Below, piece by piece: positions 6,847-13,808 of a stretch of DNA of 17,696 bases. Position 1 is the first letter of the stretch; every line of letters starts with the position of its first letter. The notes below the pieces were generated by a model that saw only the letters and a list, made by a program, of their open reading frames with translations, had not been told where the DNA came from and made no database searches. Source of the stretch: an uncultured Flavobacteriales bacterium. Its GTDB lineage: Bacteria > Bacteroidota > Bacteroidia > Palsa-965. The stretch covers positions 1 to 17,696 of the forward strand of contig CAMLEF010000053.1 in assembly GCA_946478675.1 (NCBI GenBank), in the 5' to 3' direction. A program made the translations under genes and the position numbers.

Positions 6847-8352
6847 ATGCGATTCATTCGTTCACTGTACTTCACCGGTCGTTTCTTCCTCATCTGCGGG
6901 TTGCTGGTGCTGCTGTGCCTGTACGCGTACCTGTTGCCGCAGGTGCAGGAGTACGGCCCGGCCATTCGCTTGTGGTTGCGCGTGGCGGGTGTGGCGGTAA
7001 CGCTGGTAATGGCTTTGCTGAAGTGGAAGCAAAAGACCAAAGCGACATGGGTGGTCGTTTTTCTTCCGCTGGTGATCCTTGTGGCGTCGAGCTTTGCCTT
7101 TTACGTGAGCGGCTCGCTGCTGGCGATTGCGCGCATGGCGGTGCTCGTTGTGCCGTGTGCGGTGCTCGCTGATATGGTGTTGCTTTACAGCCGCGGCAAA
7201 GGCATCTTCGCGCGCCGCGACATGATGGAGAAATTGTCGAACGGCGATCTGAACGAGATTCGCATCACGCTCGAGAATAAATATCCGTTCCCGGTTTTTC
7301 TCGAAGTGATGGACGAGTTGCCGCTGCAGTTCCAGGCGCGCGATCTCAAATACAAAGCGTTCCTTCCGCCGTTCCGCGCGAAACGTCTCGCGTACAAAGT
7401 GCGGCCGGTGCGTCGCGGCGAATATGTGTTCGGTGCGGTGAATGTTTTTGTGGCGAGCGTGCTCGGGTTGCTGCAGCGCCGTTACAAATTCGATAACGAA
7501 ACGATGGTGCCGGTGTATCCGTCGTTCATGCAGATGCGCCGTTACGAATTGCTGGCGATCTCGAACCGGCTGACGGAAGCGGGCATCAAAAAGATCCGTC
7601 GTATCGGTCAGAACATGGAGTTCGACCAGATCAAGGAATACGTTTCGGGTGACGATCCGCGCCGCGTGAACTGGAAAGCGACGGCGAGAAGAAACCGTCT
7701 CATGGTAAATACGTTCCAGGACGAGAAATCGCAGCAGGTGTATTCGCTCATCGACATGGGACGCGTGATGAAGATGCCGTTCGAGCAAATGACGCTGCTG
7801 GATTATGCGATCAACGCCAGCCTCGTCATCTCGAACATCGCGATGCTGAAGTACGACAAAGCCGGCGTGATCACGTTCTCGCATCGCGTACACCAGACGT
7901 TACCGGCCGAGCGTCGCGGTTTGCAGATGCACAAGATCATGGAGCTGCTGTACGGCGCAAAGACCGGCTATCTCGAATCCGATTACGGCAAGCTGTACGC
8001 GACGGTGAAGCAGCGCATCACGCAACGCAGCCTCTTATTGCTCTTCACGAATTTCGAAACGCTTTCCAGCATGCAGCGGCAGCTTTCGTATTTACGCCGC
8101 CTGTCGAAAGATCATTTGCTCGTGGTCATTTTCTTCGAGAACACGGAGCTGCGCGCGTTCCTCGACAAGAAGCCGGACACGATGCAGGAAATCTATTACC
8201 AGACGATCGCCGAGAAATTCTCCTATGAGAAGAAGCTCATCGTGAAAGAGCTGGAGAAGTACGGTATCCACGCCGTCTACACCGCGCCGCAGAACCTGAC
8301 GGTGAACACGATCAACAAATATCTCGAGCTGAAAGCGCGCGGGTTGATCTGA
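6847..8352 (+). CDS. DUF58 domain-containing membrane protein
   Basis: A 501-residue protein. The N-terminal part has hydrophobic segments near residues 12-30, 38-56, 63-85 and 92-112, giving four probable helices. The soluble part that follows begins KGIFARRDMMEKLSNGDLNEIRI and contains the DUF58 signature DDPRRVNWKATARR from residue 269 on, followed by the VWA-like C-terminal fold with SLIDMGRVMKMP. DUF58 proteins pair with MoxR ATPases; the fold resembles a von Willebrand A domain. Most relatives I remember have two N-terminal helices, so this one seems to carry an additional pair. There is no Shine-Dalgarno before the ATG at 6847. The gene ends the plus-strand run and faces the SprT-like gene. 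Confidence 0.92.
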   Translation: MRFIRSLYFTGRFFLICGLLVLLCLYAYLLPQVQEYGPAIRLWLRVAGVAVTLVMALLKWKQKTKATWVVVFLPLVILVASSFAFYVSGSLLAIARMAVLVVPCAVLADMVLLYSRGKGIFARRDMMEKLSNGDLNEIRITLENKYPFPVFLEVMDELPLQFQARDLKYKAFLPPFRAKRLAYKVRPVRRGEYVFGAVNVFVASVLGLLQRRYKFDNETMVPVYPSFMQMRRYELLAISNRLTEAGIKKIRRIGQNMEFDQIKEYVSGDDPRRVNWKATARRNRLMVNTFQDEKSQQVYSLIDMGRVMKMPFEQMTLLDYAINASLVISNIAMLKYDKAGVITFSHRVHQTLPAERRGLQMHKIMELLYGAKTGYLESDYGKLYATVKQRITQRSLLLLFTNFETLSSMQRQLSYLRRLSKDHLLVVIFFENTELRAFLDKKPDTMQEIYYQTIAEKFSYEKKLIVKELEKYGIHAVYTAPQNLTVNTINKYLELKARGLI

Positions 8353-8436
8353 TCTTTACGCCGCTATCCGAATGCGGAATTCAGCGTGAACTGTAAATGA
8401 GAATCAGAAGGCGCGTCGAATTGCAACATGAAAAAT

Positions 8437-8492
8437 GAACCACGGAGACACGGAAGCACGGAGTTCTCTGTGTCCCCGTGCCTCCGTGGTTC
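8437..8492. repeat. CACGGAG-word hairpin between convergent genes
   Basis: Arms 8437-8463 and 8466-8492 (27 nt each, 2-nt loop) pair with five differences, two of which would be G-U pairs in a plus-strand transcript. CACGGAG-type words start at 8441, 8449 and 8457 on the left and their complements at 8466, 8474 and 8482 on the right: spacing 8-8, mirrored. It sits between the DUF58 stop (8352) and the SprT-like stop (8552), where it could terminate both transcripts, although no long T-run follows. The rest of 8353-8551 holds no gene that I can support. Confidence 0.9.
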
Positions 8493-8551
8493 AAGTTATT
8501 TTTACGATGCGTACGAAGGTTCGTTGATTGGTCTGTGACGGAAATAATTCC

Positions 8552-9199
8552 TTACGCCGCTTTTTCTTCGCCCCGCGCTTTCTCGTCCCTGATCATTCTC
8601 ACTTCTGCCAGCGCGGCGAAAAAATACGTGTGCTTCGTCACCTTTTCAATGCAGCGGAAACGCGTGCGCACTTTCGGGCCTTTGATGAAAACGCGTTCGT
8701 TGTAGATAAATTCCGCGTTCATCGGCAGCGTTTCGAGATGAATATCGTCGGAGGGTTTGTCGTAGCGCTTCATCACGCGCATGAGGTTTTCATCCGAGCA
8801 GCTCGACGCGCCGGGATCACGCATGTAGCCGATGATGGCATTGCGTACGTCTTCCGGAAAAATGTCGAGGCGCATAATGGGGCGCATGAGCTCTTTGTAA
8901 CATTCTTTCCACTCGTTGCCGTGCGGCTTCACGCGGTTGCCGAAGCGTTCGAAACACAACAGGTGCCCGATCTCGTGCACGAGCGTGAGCAGGAAAGCGT
9001 ATTGATTCAGATCGTTGTTGATGGTGATGACGTGATTCTTCCCGTCGATGGGCGGATGGTAATCGCCGTACCGCGACTGCCGGCTGCGCTTGATCTTTAG
9101 TTTAAAATTGAAATGATAGATCCATTGCGCGATGAGCGGCACCGCGGGACCGGGGATATACTTCGCAAGAATATGCTGGTTACGGTTCAGTTGATCCAC
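8552..9199 (-). CDS. SprT-like zinc metalloprotease domain protein
   Basis: A 215-residue cytoplasmic protein with the zinc-binding HEIGH motif (H75, E76, H79) and a downstream H93 in KPHGNEW, the arrangement of SprT/Spartan-like gluzincins. The segment GKNHVITINNDLNQYAFLLTLVHEIGH fits the strand and active-site helix of that fold. The C-terminal part (KVRTRFRCIEKVTKHTYFFAALAEV) is a beta-rich tail seen in Bacteroidota members. Eukaryotic relatives cleave DNA-protein crosslinks; the bacterial role is unproven. The start codon is GTG at 9199; no ATG lies nearby in frame upstream. It is monocistronic, convergent with DUF58 and divergent from the potassium channel gene. Confidence 0.88.
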   Translation of the reverse strand: MDQLNRNQHILAKYIPGPAVPLIAQWIYHFNFKLKIKRSRQSRYGDYHPPIDGKNHVITINNDLNQYAFLLTLVHEIGHLLCFERFGNRVKPHGNEWKECYKELMRPIMRLDIFPEDVRNAIIGYMRDPGASSCSDENLMRVMKRYDKPSDDIHLETLPMNAEFIYNERVFIKGPKVRTRFRCIEKVTKHTYFFAALAEVRMIRDEKARGEEKAA

Positions 9200-9260
9200 G
9201 ACACAAAAATACGGGCCGGAAGCCGCGTCTTTACTGGGAAATTATTAACAATGCGGACAA

Positions 9261-9402
9261 GTTGCGGGGGTGCGATGTTGCGGGGTGCGGGGGAGTGAAT
9301 AAATCGACTATATGACATTCGTAAGGATGCCGCGTTCTTCACAAACGAGTTCTTACCTTGGTGCAGGTTGATGCGCACCACGCAACGTACCTTCGCAACG
9401 CA
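9261..9402. repeat. GTTGCG-word inverted arms flanking the channel promoter region
   Basis: The plus-strand arm at about 9261-9290 reads GTTGCG, a short spacer, GTTGCG, then GGTGCG. The opposite arm at about 9373-9402 holds the complement CGCACC, CGCAAC, spacer, CGCAAC. The arms are about 80 nt apart and imperfect. Between them, TACCTTGG at 9355 and, inside the right arm, TACCTTCG at 9388 are one-mismatch matches to TAnnTTTG. The remainder of 9200-9407 contains no gene that I can support. Confidence 0.55.
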
Positions 9403-9407
9403 CACGC

Positions 9408-10421
9408 ATGAAGTCTTTTTCCTATTTCAGGAAGATCTACATTTCCGCCCTGCTGCTGGCGCTCGTCATTGTGACGGGAACGTTCGGCTACATGGCGCTC
9501 GACAGCAGCTATTCGTTCCTCGATGCGCTGTACATGACGGTAAATACGGTCGGTACCGTCGGTTTCCGTGAAGTGCATCCGCTGACGCCCACCGGGCAGC
9601 TGTTCACCATTTTTCTCGTCCTTACCGGTTTTGGTATTTTTGCTTTCGCCGTTTCAGCCATCTCCGGTTACATTCTCAACGGCGAATTCCGGGAGTATTA
9701 CCAAAAGGTCCGCAAATTGAACGCCATCGAAAAATTATCCGGCCACGTGATCATCTGCGGTTACGGCCGCAACGGTCGACAGGCCGCGCACATCCTGAAG
9801 AAACACGGCAAACGTTTCGTGGTGATCGAGCAGAAGAAAGAAGTGGTCGATACGATCACGCACCGTTATTCCGATCTCGTGCTCGAAGGCGACGGTACGC
9901 AGGACGAGACGCTCGAGAAAGCCGGCATTCTCCGCGCCTCCGCACTCATCACCACGCTGCCGATGGATGCCGACAATCTCTTCATCGTGCTTTCTGCCCG
10001 CGCGCTCAATCCGAAGCTCACGATCATCAGCCGCGCTTCCGACGATAACTCCGACAAAAAGCTCCGCACCGCCGGCGCCAATAACGTCATCATGCCCGAC
10101 CGCATCGGCGGCGCGCACATGGCCTCGCTTGTTTTGAAACCGGACGTCATCGAATTCATCGATCACATCACCGGCCAGGGCGGCCCCGATATCAACCTCG
10201 AAGAGATCAAATTCGAAAGTCTTCCGGAAACGCTTCGCAACAAAACGATCCGCGAGCTCGAGATCCGCAATAAATCCGGCGCGAATATCGTCGGCTTCAA
10301 AACCGCAGACGGCGAATACATCATCAACCCGGACCCGGAAACGAAATTTATTCCCGATGGAAAACTGTTTGTTCTCGGTACGCCGGAGCAGATTGGCAAG
10401 CTGAGGGATCTGTTATCGTAA
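9408..10421 (+). CDS. Potassium channel with RCK (TrkA-N/TrkA-C) domains
   Basis: A 337-residue ligand-gated-type K+ channel subunit. Two membrane helices (about 10-30 and 65-90) flank a pore loop with the filter T50-V51-G52-F53-R54 in NTVGTVGFREV; the usual filter is TVGYGD, so Phe replaces Tyr and Arg replaces the second Gly. A linker (EFREYYQKVRKLNAIEKL) leads to the RCK N-lobe with Rossmann motif GYGRNG (118-123) and the conserved acidic end of beta-2 (VVIEQKK). An RCK C-lobe follows from about 250 to 337. Such channels form tetramers with a cytosolic gating ring controlled by nucleotide, Ca2+ or other ligands. The ATG at 9408 is the only sensible start. It is followed by a hairpin with T-run at 10430-10495. 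Confidence 0.92.
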   Translation: MKSFSYFRKIYISALLLALVIVTGTFGYMALDSSYSFLDALYMTVNTVGTVGFREVHPLTPTGQLFTIFLVLTGFGIFAFAVSAISGYILNGEFREYYQKVRKLNAIEKLSGHVIICGYGRNGRQAAHILKKHGKRFVVIEQKKEVVDTITHRYSDLVLEGDGTQDETLEKAGILRASALITTLPMDADNLFIVLSARALNPKLTIISRASDDNSDKKLRTAGANNVIMPDRIGGAHMASLVLKPDVIEFIDHITGQGGPDINLEEIKFESLPETLRNKTIRELEIRNKSGANIVGFKTADGEYIINPDPETKFIPDGKLFVLGTPEQIGKLRDLLS

Positions 10422-10429
10422 ATTATTTC

Positions 10430-10495
10430 GCCGCAGAGGCGCAGAGGACGCAGCGAAACCTCCGCGCTCTCCGCGTCTCTGCGGCAATCTTTTTT
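10430..10495 (+). terminator. CGCAGAG-word hairpin with T-run, probable terminator
   Basis: Arms 10430-10455 and 10460-10485 enclose a 4-nt loop (AAAC). Words CGCAGAG start at 10432, 10440 and 10449 (variant); complements at 10460, 10469 and 10477, so spacing 8-9 is mirrored exactly. A T-rich run (CTTTTTT, 10489-10495) follows within four bases of the stem, which makes it a plausible intrinsic terminator for the channel gene. It ends just 5 nt before the next ATG, so transcription of that gene must either read through or start inside the hairpin. Confidence 0.75.
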
Positions 10496-10499
10496 AAGC

Positions 10500-11429
10500 A
10501 TGGCAAAAACAATTCTCATCACAGGCAGCAACGGATTATTAGGCCAGAAACTGATCTATAATCTGCTTGACAGGAATAAAAAAAGCAACGACTGGAATAT
10601 CATCGCAACCAGTAAAGGAGAGAACCGCATTCGTGAGAAAAACGGTTACACGTATTTGTCGATGGATATTGCGGATAAAGCAGATGTCGAAAACGTTTTC
10701 GGGAAATACCTGCCGGATGTCGTGATCAACACCGCTGCGATGACGAACGTCGATGCCTGCGAATCGGATCGTGATGGCGCGAAGGCGATGAACGCGGATT
10801 CCGTGCAGTACATGGTCGATGCGCTGACGACGCTGAAGCCCGATTGCCATTTCATTCATCTCTCGACCGATTTTATTTTCGACGGCGAGAACGGGCCTTA
10901 CAAAGAAGAAGATACGCCGAACCCGCTGAGCTGGTATGCAGAGACAAAACTGCAGGGCGAAAAGATCGTCGAAGCGTCGAAGCTGAAGTGGGCGATCCTC
11001 CGCACGATCATCGTGTACGGCATTGTCGATACCATGAGCCGTTCGAACATCGTGCTCTGGGCAAAAGACGCGCTGACGAAAGGACAAAAGATCAACATCG
11101 TCGACGACCAGTTCCGTTCGCCTACGCTGGCGGAAGATCTCGCTGAAGGTTGCATGCTTTGCGCGGAAAAAGGCGCGACCGGAATTTTCCACGTTTCCGG
11201 GAAAGACGTAATGAGCGTGCTCGAGCTCGTGTACCGCGTCGCGGATTTCTGGAAGCTCGATAAATCATTGGTAACGCCGGTGAAATCGGAAACGATCAAA
11301 CAACCCGCGAAACGCCCGCCGCGCACGGGATTCGTCATCGACAAAGCCAAACGCGTGCTCGGTTTCAACCCGCATTCGTTCGAAGAAGGTCTGGCGGTGC
11401 TGGATGCGCAGTTGAAGAACAGCCGCTGA
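10500..11429 (+). CDS. RmlD-like NAD(P)-dependent sugar/extended SDR reductase
   Basis: A 309-residue protein of the extended short-chain dehydrogenase family, closest in pattern to dTDP-4-dehydrorhamnose reductase (RmlD). Seen: NAD(P)-binding GSNGLLG (9-15), VINTAAMTNVDACE (75-88), the catalytic region HLSTDFIFDG (120-129) with Ser122, Thr123 and Asp124, and YAETK (Tyr146, Lys150). No other rhamnose or sugar-nucleotide genes are nearby, so the substrate is not known and the symbol rmlD would be unsafe. Bacteroidota often have such an isolated reductase. The start at 10500 follows directly on a T-run with no Shine-Dalgarno. Its last seven codons are within the first copy of a 131-nt tandem duplication. 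Confidence 0.88.
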   Translation: MAKTILITGSNGLLGQKLIYNLLDRNKKSNDWNIIATSKGENRIREKNGYTYLSMDIADKADVENVFGKYLPDVVINTAAMTNVDACESDRDGAKAMNADSVQYMVDALTTLKPDCHFIHLSTDFIFDGENGPYKEEDTPNPLSWYAETKLQGEKIVEASKLKWAILRTIIVYGIVDTMSRSNIVLWAKDALTKGQKINIVDDQFRSPTLAEDLAEGCMLCAEKGATGIFHVSGKDVMSVLELVYRVADFWKLDKSLVTPVKSETIKQPAKRPPRTGFVIDKAKRVLGFNPHSFEEGLAVLDAQLKNSR

Positions 11430-11667
11430 TTACGCAGATTAACGCAGATTTTAGCCACGGATTACACGGATTCCGCGGATTGTTTTGCGACGGATTCCTC
11501 GGATTTTCTCTGTTTATAAAACCGGTTGCTTTCTCTGCGCAGTTGAAGAACAGCCGCTGATTACGCAGATTAACGCAGATTTTAGCCACGGATTACACGG
11601 ATTCCACGGATTGTTTAGCGACGGATTCCTCGGATTTTTCTCTGTTTATAAAACCGGTTGCTTTCTC
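11405..11667 (+). repeat. 131-nt tandem duplication including the reductase 3' end
   Basis: Copy 1 spans 11405-11535 and copy 2 spans 11536-11667, differing by two substitutions and one extra T. Each begins TGCGCAGTTGAAGAACAGCC, the coding end of the reductase, so copy 2 carries a stray gene tail with its stop codon. Each also contains word runs (CGCAGATT at about 9-10 nt pitch, then CGGATT words) and ends in the left arm of a terminator, which is complete only after copy 2. The low divergence suggests a recent event. Confidence 0.95.
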
Positions 11668-11726
11668 TGTAAGAAACAACCGGTTTTTTTACGTGTGGAA
11701 TCTGCGCAATCTGCGTAATCTGCGAC
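11427..11726. repeat. CGCAGATTA-word inverted arms around the duplication
   Basis: GATTACGCAGATTAACGCAG at 11427 and its duplicate at 11558 face a reverse-complement run (AATCTGCGCAATCTGCGTAA begins at 11700) at 11699-11725. Between them lie CACGGATT-type words and the terminator at 11650. This fills the 310-nt space between the reductase and DUF2452 genes; no further gene is supportable there, only short spurious reading frames. Confidence 0.8.
11650..11690 (+). terminator. Strong intrinsic terminator
   Basis: The stem AAAACCGGTTG (11650-11660) pairs perfectly with 11677-11687, and an inner TTTCT/AGAAA pairing (11662-11666 with 11672-11676) extends it with one bulged C and a 5-nt loop. Seven T residues end at 11690. 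It would stop transcripts from the reductase gene. The duplicated upstream copy (from 11518) keeps only the left arm. Confidence 0.9.
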
Positions 11727-11734
11727 TAACTTTG
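11727..11734 (+). promoter_or_regulatory. Bacteroidota-type -7 element TAACTTTG
   Basis: TAACTTTG is a full match to TAnnTTTG and sits five bases before the ATG at 11740. A transcript starting a few bases downstream would have almost no leader. No clear -33 TTTG is seen at the expected distance, where the word repeat lies. Confidence 0.45.
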
Positions 11735-11739
11735 TGCCG

Positions 11740-12198
11740 ATGTCAGAAGAGCCGAAGAAAGAAGAATTCATCAACCCGATCGATAAGGATAAAGTCGCGG
11801 AGAATCCCGGGCTGCTGCCGTATGCGCACACCGTCGGCAGCGCGATCATTCGTCCCATCGACAAAGGCCGCACGAAAGGCGTGGCGATGTCGGCGATGTA
11901 CGAACAAACCGACCGGCAGCTGGAGCAGCTTCGCAAACAAGTCGAGCTGCTCGTCGAACAGGCGAATGCGATTCACCAGCGCGTTCATCTTTCCGAGCGC
12001 ATCTACCAGGCCGACGTCAACTTCAAACCGCTGCCCGGTCACACCTACCATCTCTACAAAAGAAAATCCGGCGGCGATCTGCTGTCGATGGTCGGTCCCG
12101 CAGAATGGGGCGCCAAACCGCCTTACGAATTCCTCGCCACGGTGCGCCTGCTCGCGGATCATACGTGGGAAGTTATTGAAGCCGTCGAAGGGTTGTAG
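11740..12198 (+). CDS. DUF2452 protein
   Basis: A 152-residue soluble protein of unknown function. It matches the DUF2452 pattern well: INPIDKDKVAENPGLLPYAH, then AIIRPIDKGRTKGVAMSAMYEQTDRQL, a helix that may form a coiled coil (about 45-80), and a C-terminal FKPLPGHTYHLYKRK ... LLSMVGPAEWG ... LLADHTWEVIE segment with conserved Tyr, His and Trp residues. The family occurs in Bacteroidota and also in eukaryotes. The ATG at 11740 is preferred; a GTG two codons earlier would add only two residues and lies on the promoter element. It is monocistronic and convergent with nhaD. Confidence 0.88.
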   Translation: MSEEPKKEEFINPIDKDKVAENPGLLPYAHTVGSAIIRPIDKGRTKGVAMSAMYEQTDRQLEQLRKQVELLVEQANAIHQRVHLSERIYQADVNFKPLPGHTYHLYKRKSGGDLLSMVGPAEWGAKPPYEFLATVRLLADHTWEVIEAVEGL

Positions 12199-12231
12199 CG
12201 CCCTGATGCGGGTTACGTGCTGCTGAGGAAT

Positions 12232-12391
12232 GTGCTAATGCGGGAATTTGCTATCCGATTACTATCGGATGTGCTAATGGTTAGGAGTAATAGCGTCTGC
12301 TGAATCTTGATTCAGAAGACGCAATCCTTGCTGTTTTTTTTATTAGCACATTAACCCATTAGCAAATCCGATAGTAATCGGATAGCACATT
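12232..12391. repeat. Nested inverted repeat with central hairpin between convergent genes
   Basis: Outer arms 12249-12280 and 12356-12387 pair over 32 positions with one mismatch, the outer 22 being perfect; each arm contains its own smaller palindrome ATCCGAT...ATCGGAT. GTGCTAATG-type words recur at 12232, 12271 and, reversed, around 12342-12364. The centre holds the separate hairpin 12293-12322. The repeat touches the nhaD stop codon (12390-12392). No gene is visible in 12199-12389. Confidence 0.9.
12293..12341 (+). terminator. Central hairpin with T-run, possible terminator of the DUF2452 gene
   Basis: GCGTCTGCTGAATC (12293-12306) pairs with 12309-12322 with one mismatch and a TT loop. 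Eight T residues follow at 12334-12341, eleven bases after the stem, which is further than in a standard intrinsic terminator. It may still act together with the outer arms. Confidence 0.5.
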
Positions 12392-13658
12392 ACACCATTG
12401 CCGCAATCCCAATGTAAGCGAGCGCTCCTGCGAAATAGCCGAGCAACGCGGGGAAAGAAATTTTCTTGAGGTACCAGCCGAAGCGGATGTTTTCCTGGCC
12501 CATCACTGCGACGCCGGCCGCGGAACCGATGATGAGAATGCTGCCGCCCGTTCCTGCGCAATACGCGAGAAATTCCCAGAAGTAATGATCCTGGTGAAAC
12601 GTCGTGATCGGGTACATGCCCTGCGCCGCGGCCACGAGCGGAACGTTGTCGACCACCGCCGACGCCAGGCCGATCGTCATCGTGATGAGGTTGATGTTGT
12701 GAATGGAACGATCGAGCTCTTCGGCGAACGTATGCAGCAGGCCTTTGTATTCGAGCGCGCCGATCGCCAGCAGGATGCCGAGGAAAAATAAAATGCTCTG
12801 CGTGTCGACACGGCGTAATGCGCCTGCAACGGAGAGCGCGTGTTTCTCTTCGTCGTTTTTCTTTTTGTGAATGAGCTCCGTCACCGTCCACAGCACCGCA
12901 AGCCCGAGCAGGATGCCCATGAACGGCGGAAGACCGGTGAGCGTTTTGAAAACCGGCACGAACAGCAGCACGAGCGTTCCCGTGATGAAGACGAGATTGC
13001 GCTCGGAAATGCTGCTTTGATTCTGTGAAGCGCTTGCTGAAATTTCGGGGCGCACCACGTTTCCTTTTAAGCGGGAAGCCATCCACAGCATCGGCACAAT
13101 CAAACTCACCAGCGAAGGCAGCAGCAGCTTCACAATAATATTGCCGGCAGAAATTTGTCCGCCCAGCCACAGCATCGTGGTCGTCACGTCGCCGATGGGA
13201 GAAAACGCGCCTCCTGCATTGGCCGCGATGATCACCATGCCGCCGTAGTACATGCGGTCTTCCGCGTCGTTCACCAGCTTGCGCAACAGCGACATCATCA
13301 CGATGGCCGTCGTCAGGTTGTCGAGCATCGCCGAAAGAAAAAATGCGACAAGCCCGACAATCACCAGCAGCTTTCGCCGGTTGAGCGTGGTGATGCGCGA
13401 AGTGATCACGTCGAATCCATCGTGCGCATCGATGAGCTCCACGATCGTCATCGCGCCGAGCAGGAAAAAGAGAATGCCGGCCATTTCGCCCACCGCATGC
13501 AACAGCTCGCCGTTCACCGCCTCATGATCGTTTCCGAAAATGTAAATCGTCCAGCACAGCACGCCCGTCATGAGCGCAGCCGCAGCTTTGTTCAGCTTCA
13601 GCGTGTGCTCAAATGCAATGGCGAAATAACCGAGGATAAAAACGAGAAGCAGGAGCAT
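12390..13658 (-). CDS. nhaD: NhaD-type Na+/H+ antiporter
   Basis: A 422-residue inner-membrane protein of the ion-transporter superfamily with about eleven or twelve helices. NhaD-like features: LKLNKAAAALMTGVLCW near the N-terminus, LGAMTIVELIDAHDGFDVI, the unwound-helix motif SAMLDNLTTAIVMMSLL with D113 and N114, ANAGGAFSPIGDVTTTMLW, and in the second half AVVDNVPLVAAAQGMYP, which mirrors the first DN motif, then GTGGSILIIGSAAG. It exports Na+ (or Li+) in exchange for protons. An upstream in-frame start (13736) would add 26 residues; I prefer the Met at 13658 because the first helix begins there and a TACTTTTG element lies just before it. Confidence 0.9.
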   Translation of the reverse strand: MLLLLVFILGYFAIAFEHTLKLNKAAAALMTGVLCWTIYIFGNDHEAVNGELLHAVGEMAGILFFLLGAMTIVELIDAHDGFDVITSRITTLNRRKLLVIVGLVAFFLSAMLDNLTTAIVMMSLLRKLVNDAEDRMYYGGMVIIAANAGGAFSPIGDVTTTMLWLGGQISAGNIIVKLLLPSLVSLIVPMLWMASRLKGNVVRPEISASASQNQSSISERNLVFITGTLVLLFVPVFKTLTGLPPFMGILLGLAVLWTVTELIHKKKNDEEKHALSVAGALRRVDTQSILFFLGILLAIGALEYKGLLHTFAEELDRSIHNINLITMTIGLASAVVDNVPLVAAAQGMYPITTFHQDHYFWEFLAYCAGTGGSILIIGSAAGVAVMGQENIRFGWYLKKISFPALLGYFAGALAYIGIAAMV

Positions 13659-13661
13659 TTT

Positions 13662-13669
13662 CAAAAGTA
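13662..13669 (-). promoter_or_regulatory. Possible -7 element TACTTTTG before nhaD
   Basis: On the minus strand TACTTTTG matches TAnnTTTG and ends three bases before the ATG at 13658, which would give a leaderless transcript. No good -33 element is seen. If the longer start at 13736 were used this site would be inside the coding region. Confidence 0.3.
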
Positions 13670-13808
13670 CTTTAAAGAATCTGGTAATGAGTTCTGATTG
13701 GTCGTTCGTGAAAATTGACAGTGCGCAAATGAACAAGTAAATGACGAAATATCAATTGTCCATGAATGCTATTTGAAATTTTATACCTTTCCGCAAAACC
13801 TCTGCACC

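Noticed and set aside
5781..8352. Bat aerotolerance operon
   Set aside because: MoxR and DUF58 are shared, but the VWA and TPR genes of that operon are absent; DUF4350 and DUF4129 neighbours mark a different cluster.
10500..11429. Naming the reductase rmlD
   Set aside because: The motifs fit the family, but there are no other dTDP-rhamnose genes nearby and isolated RmlD-like proteins often act on other substrates.
11405..11730. CRISPR array
   Set aside because: There are only two long copies with no unique spacers of regular length and no cas genes; the short words vary and are directly adjacent.
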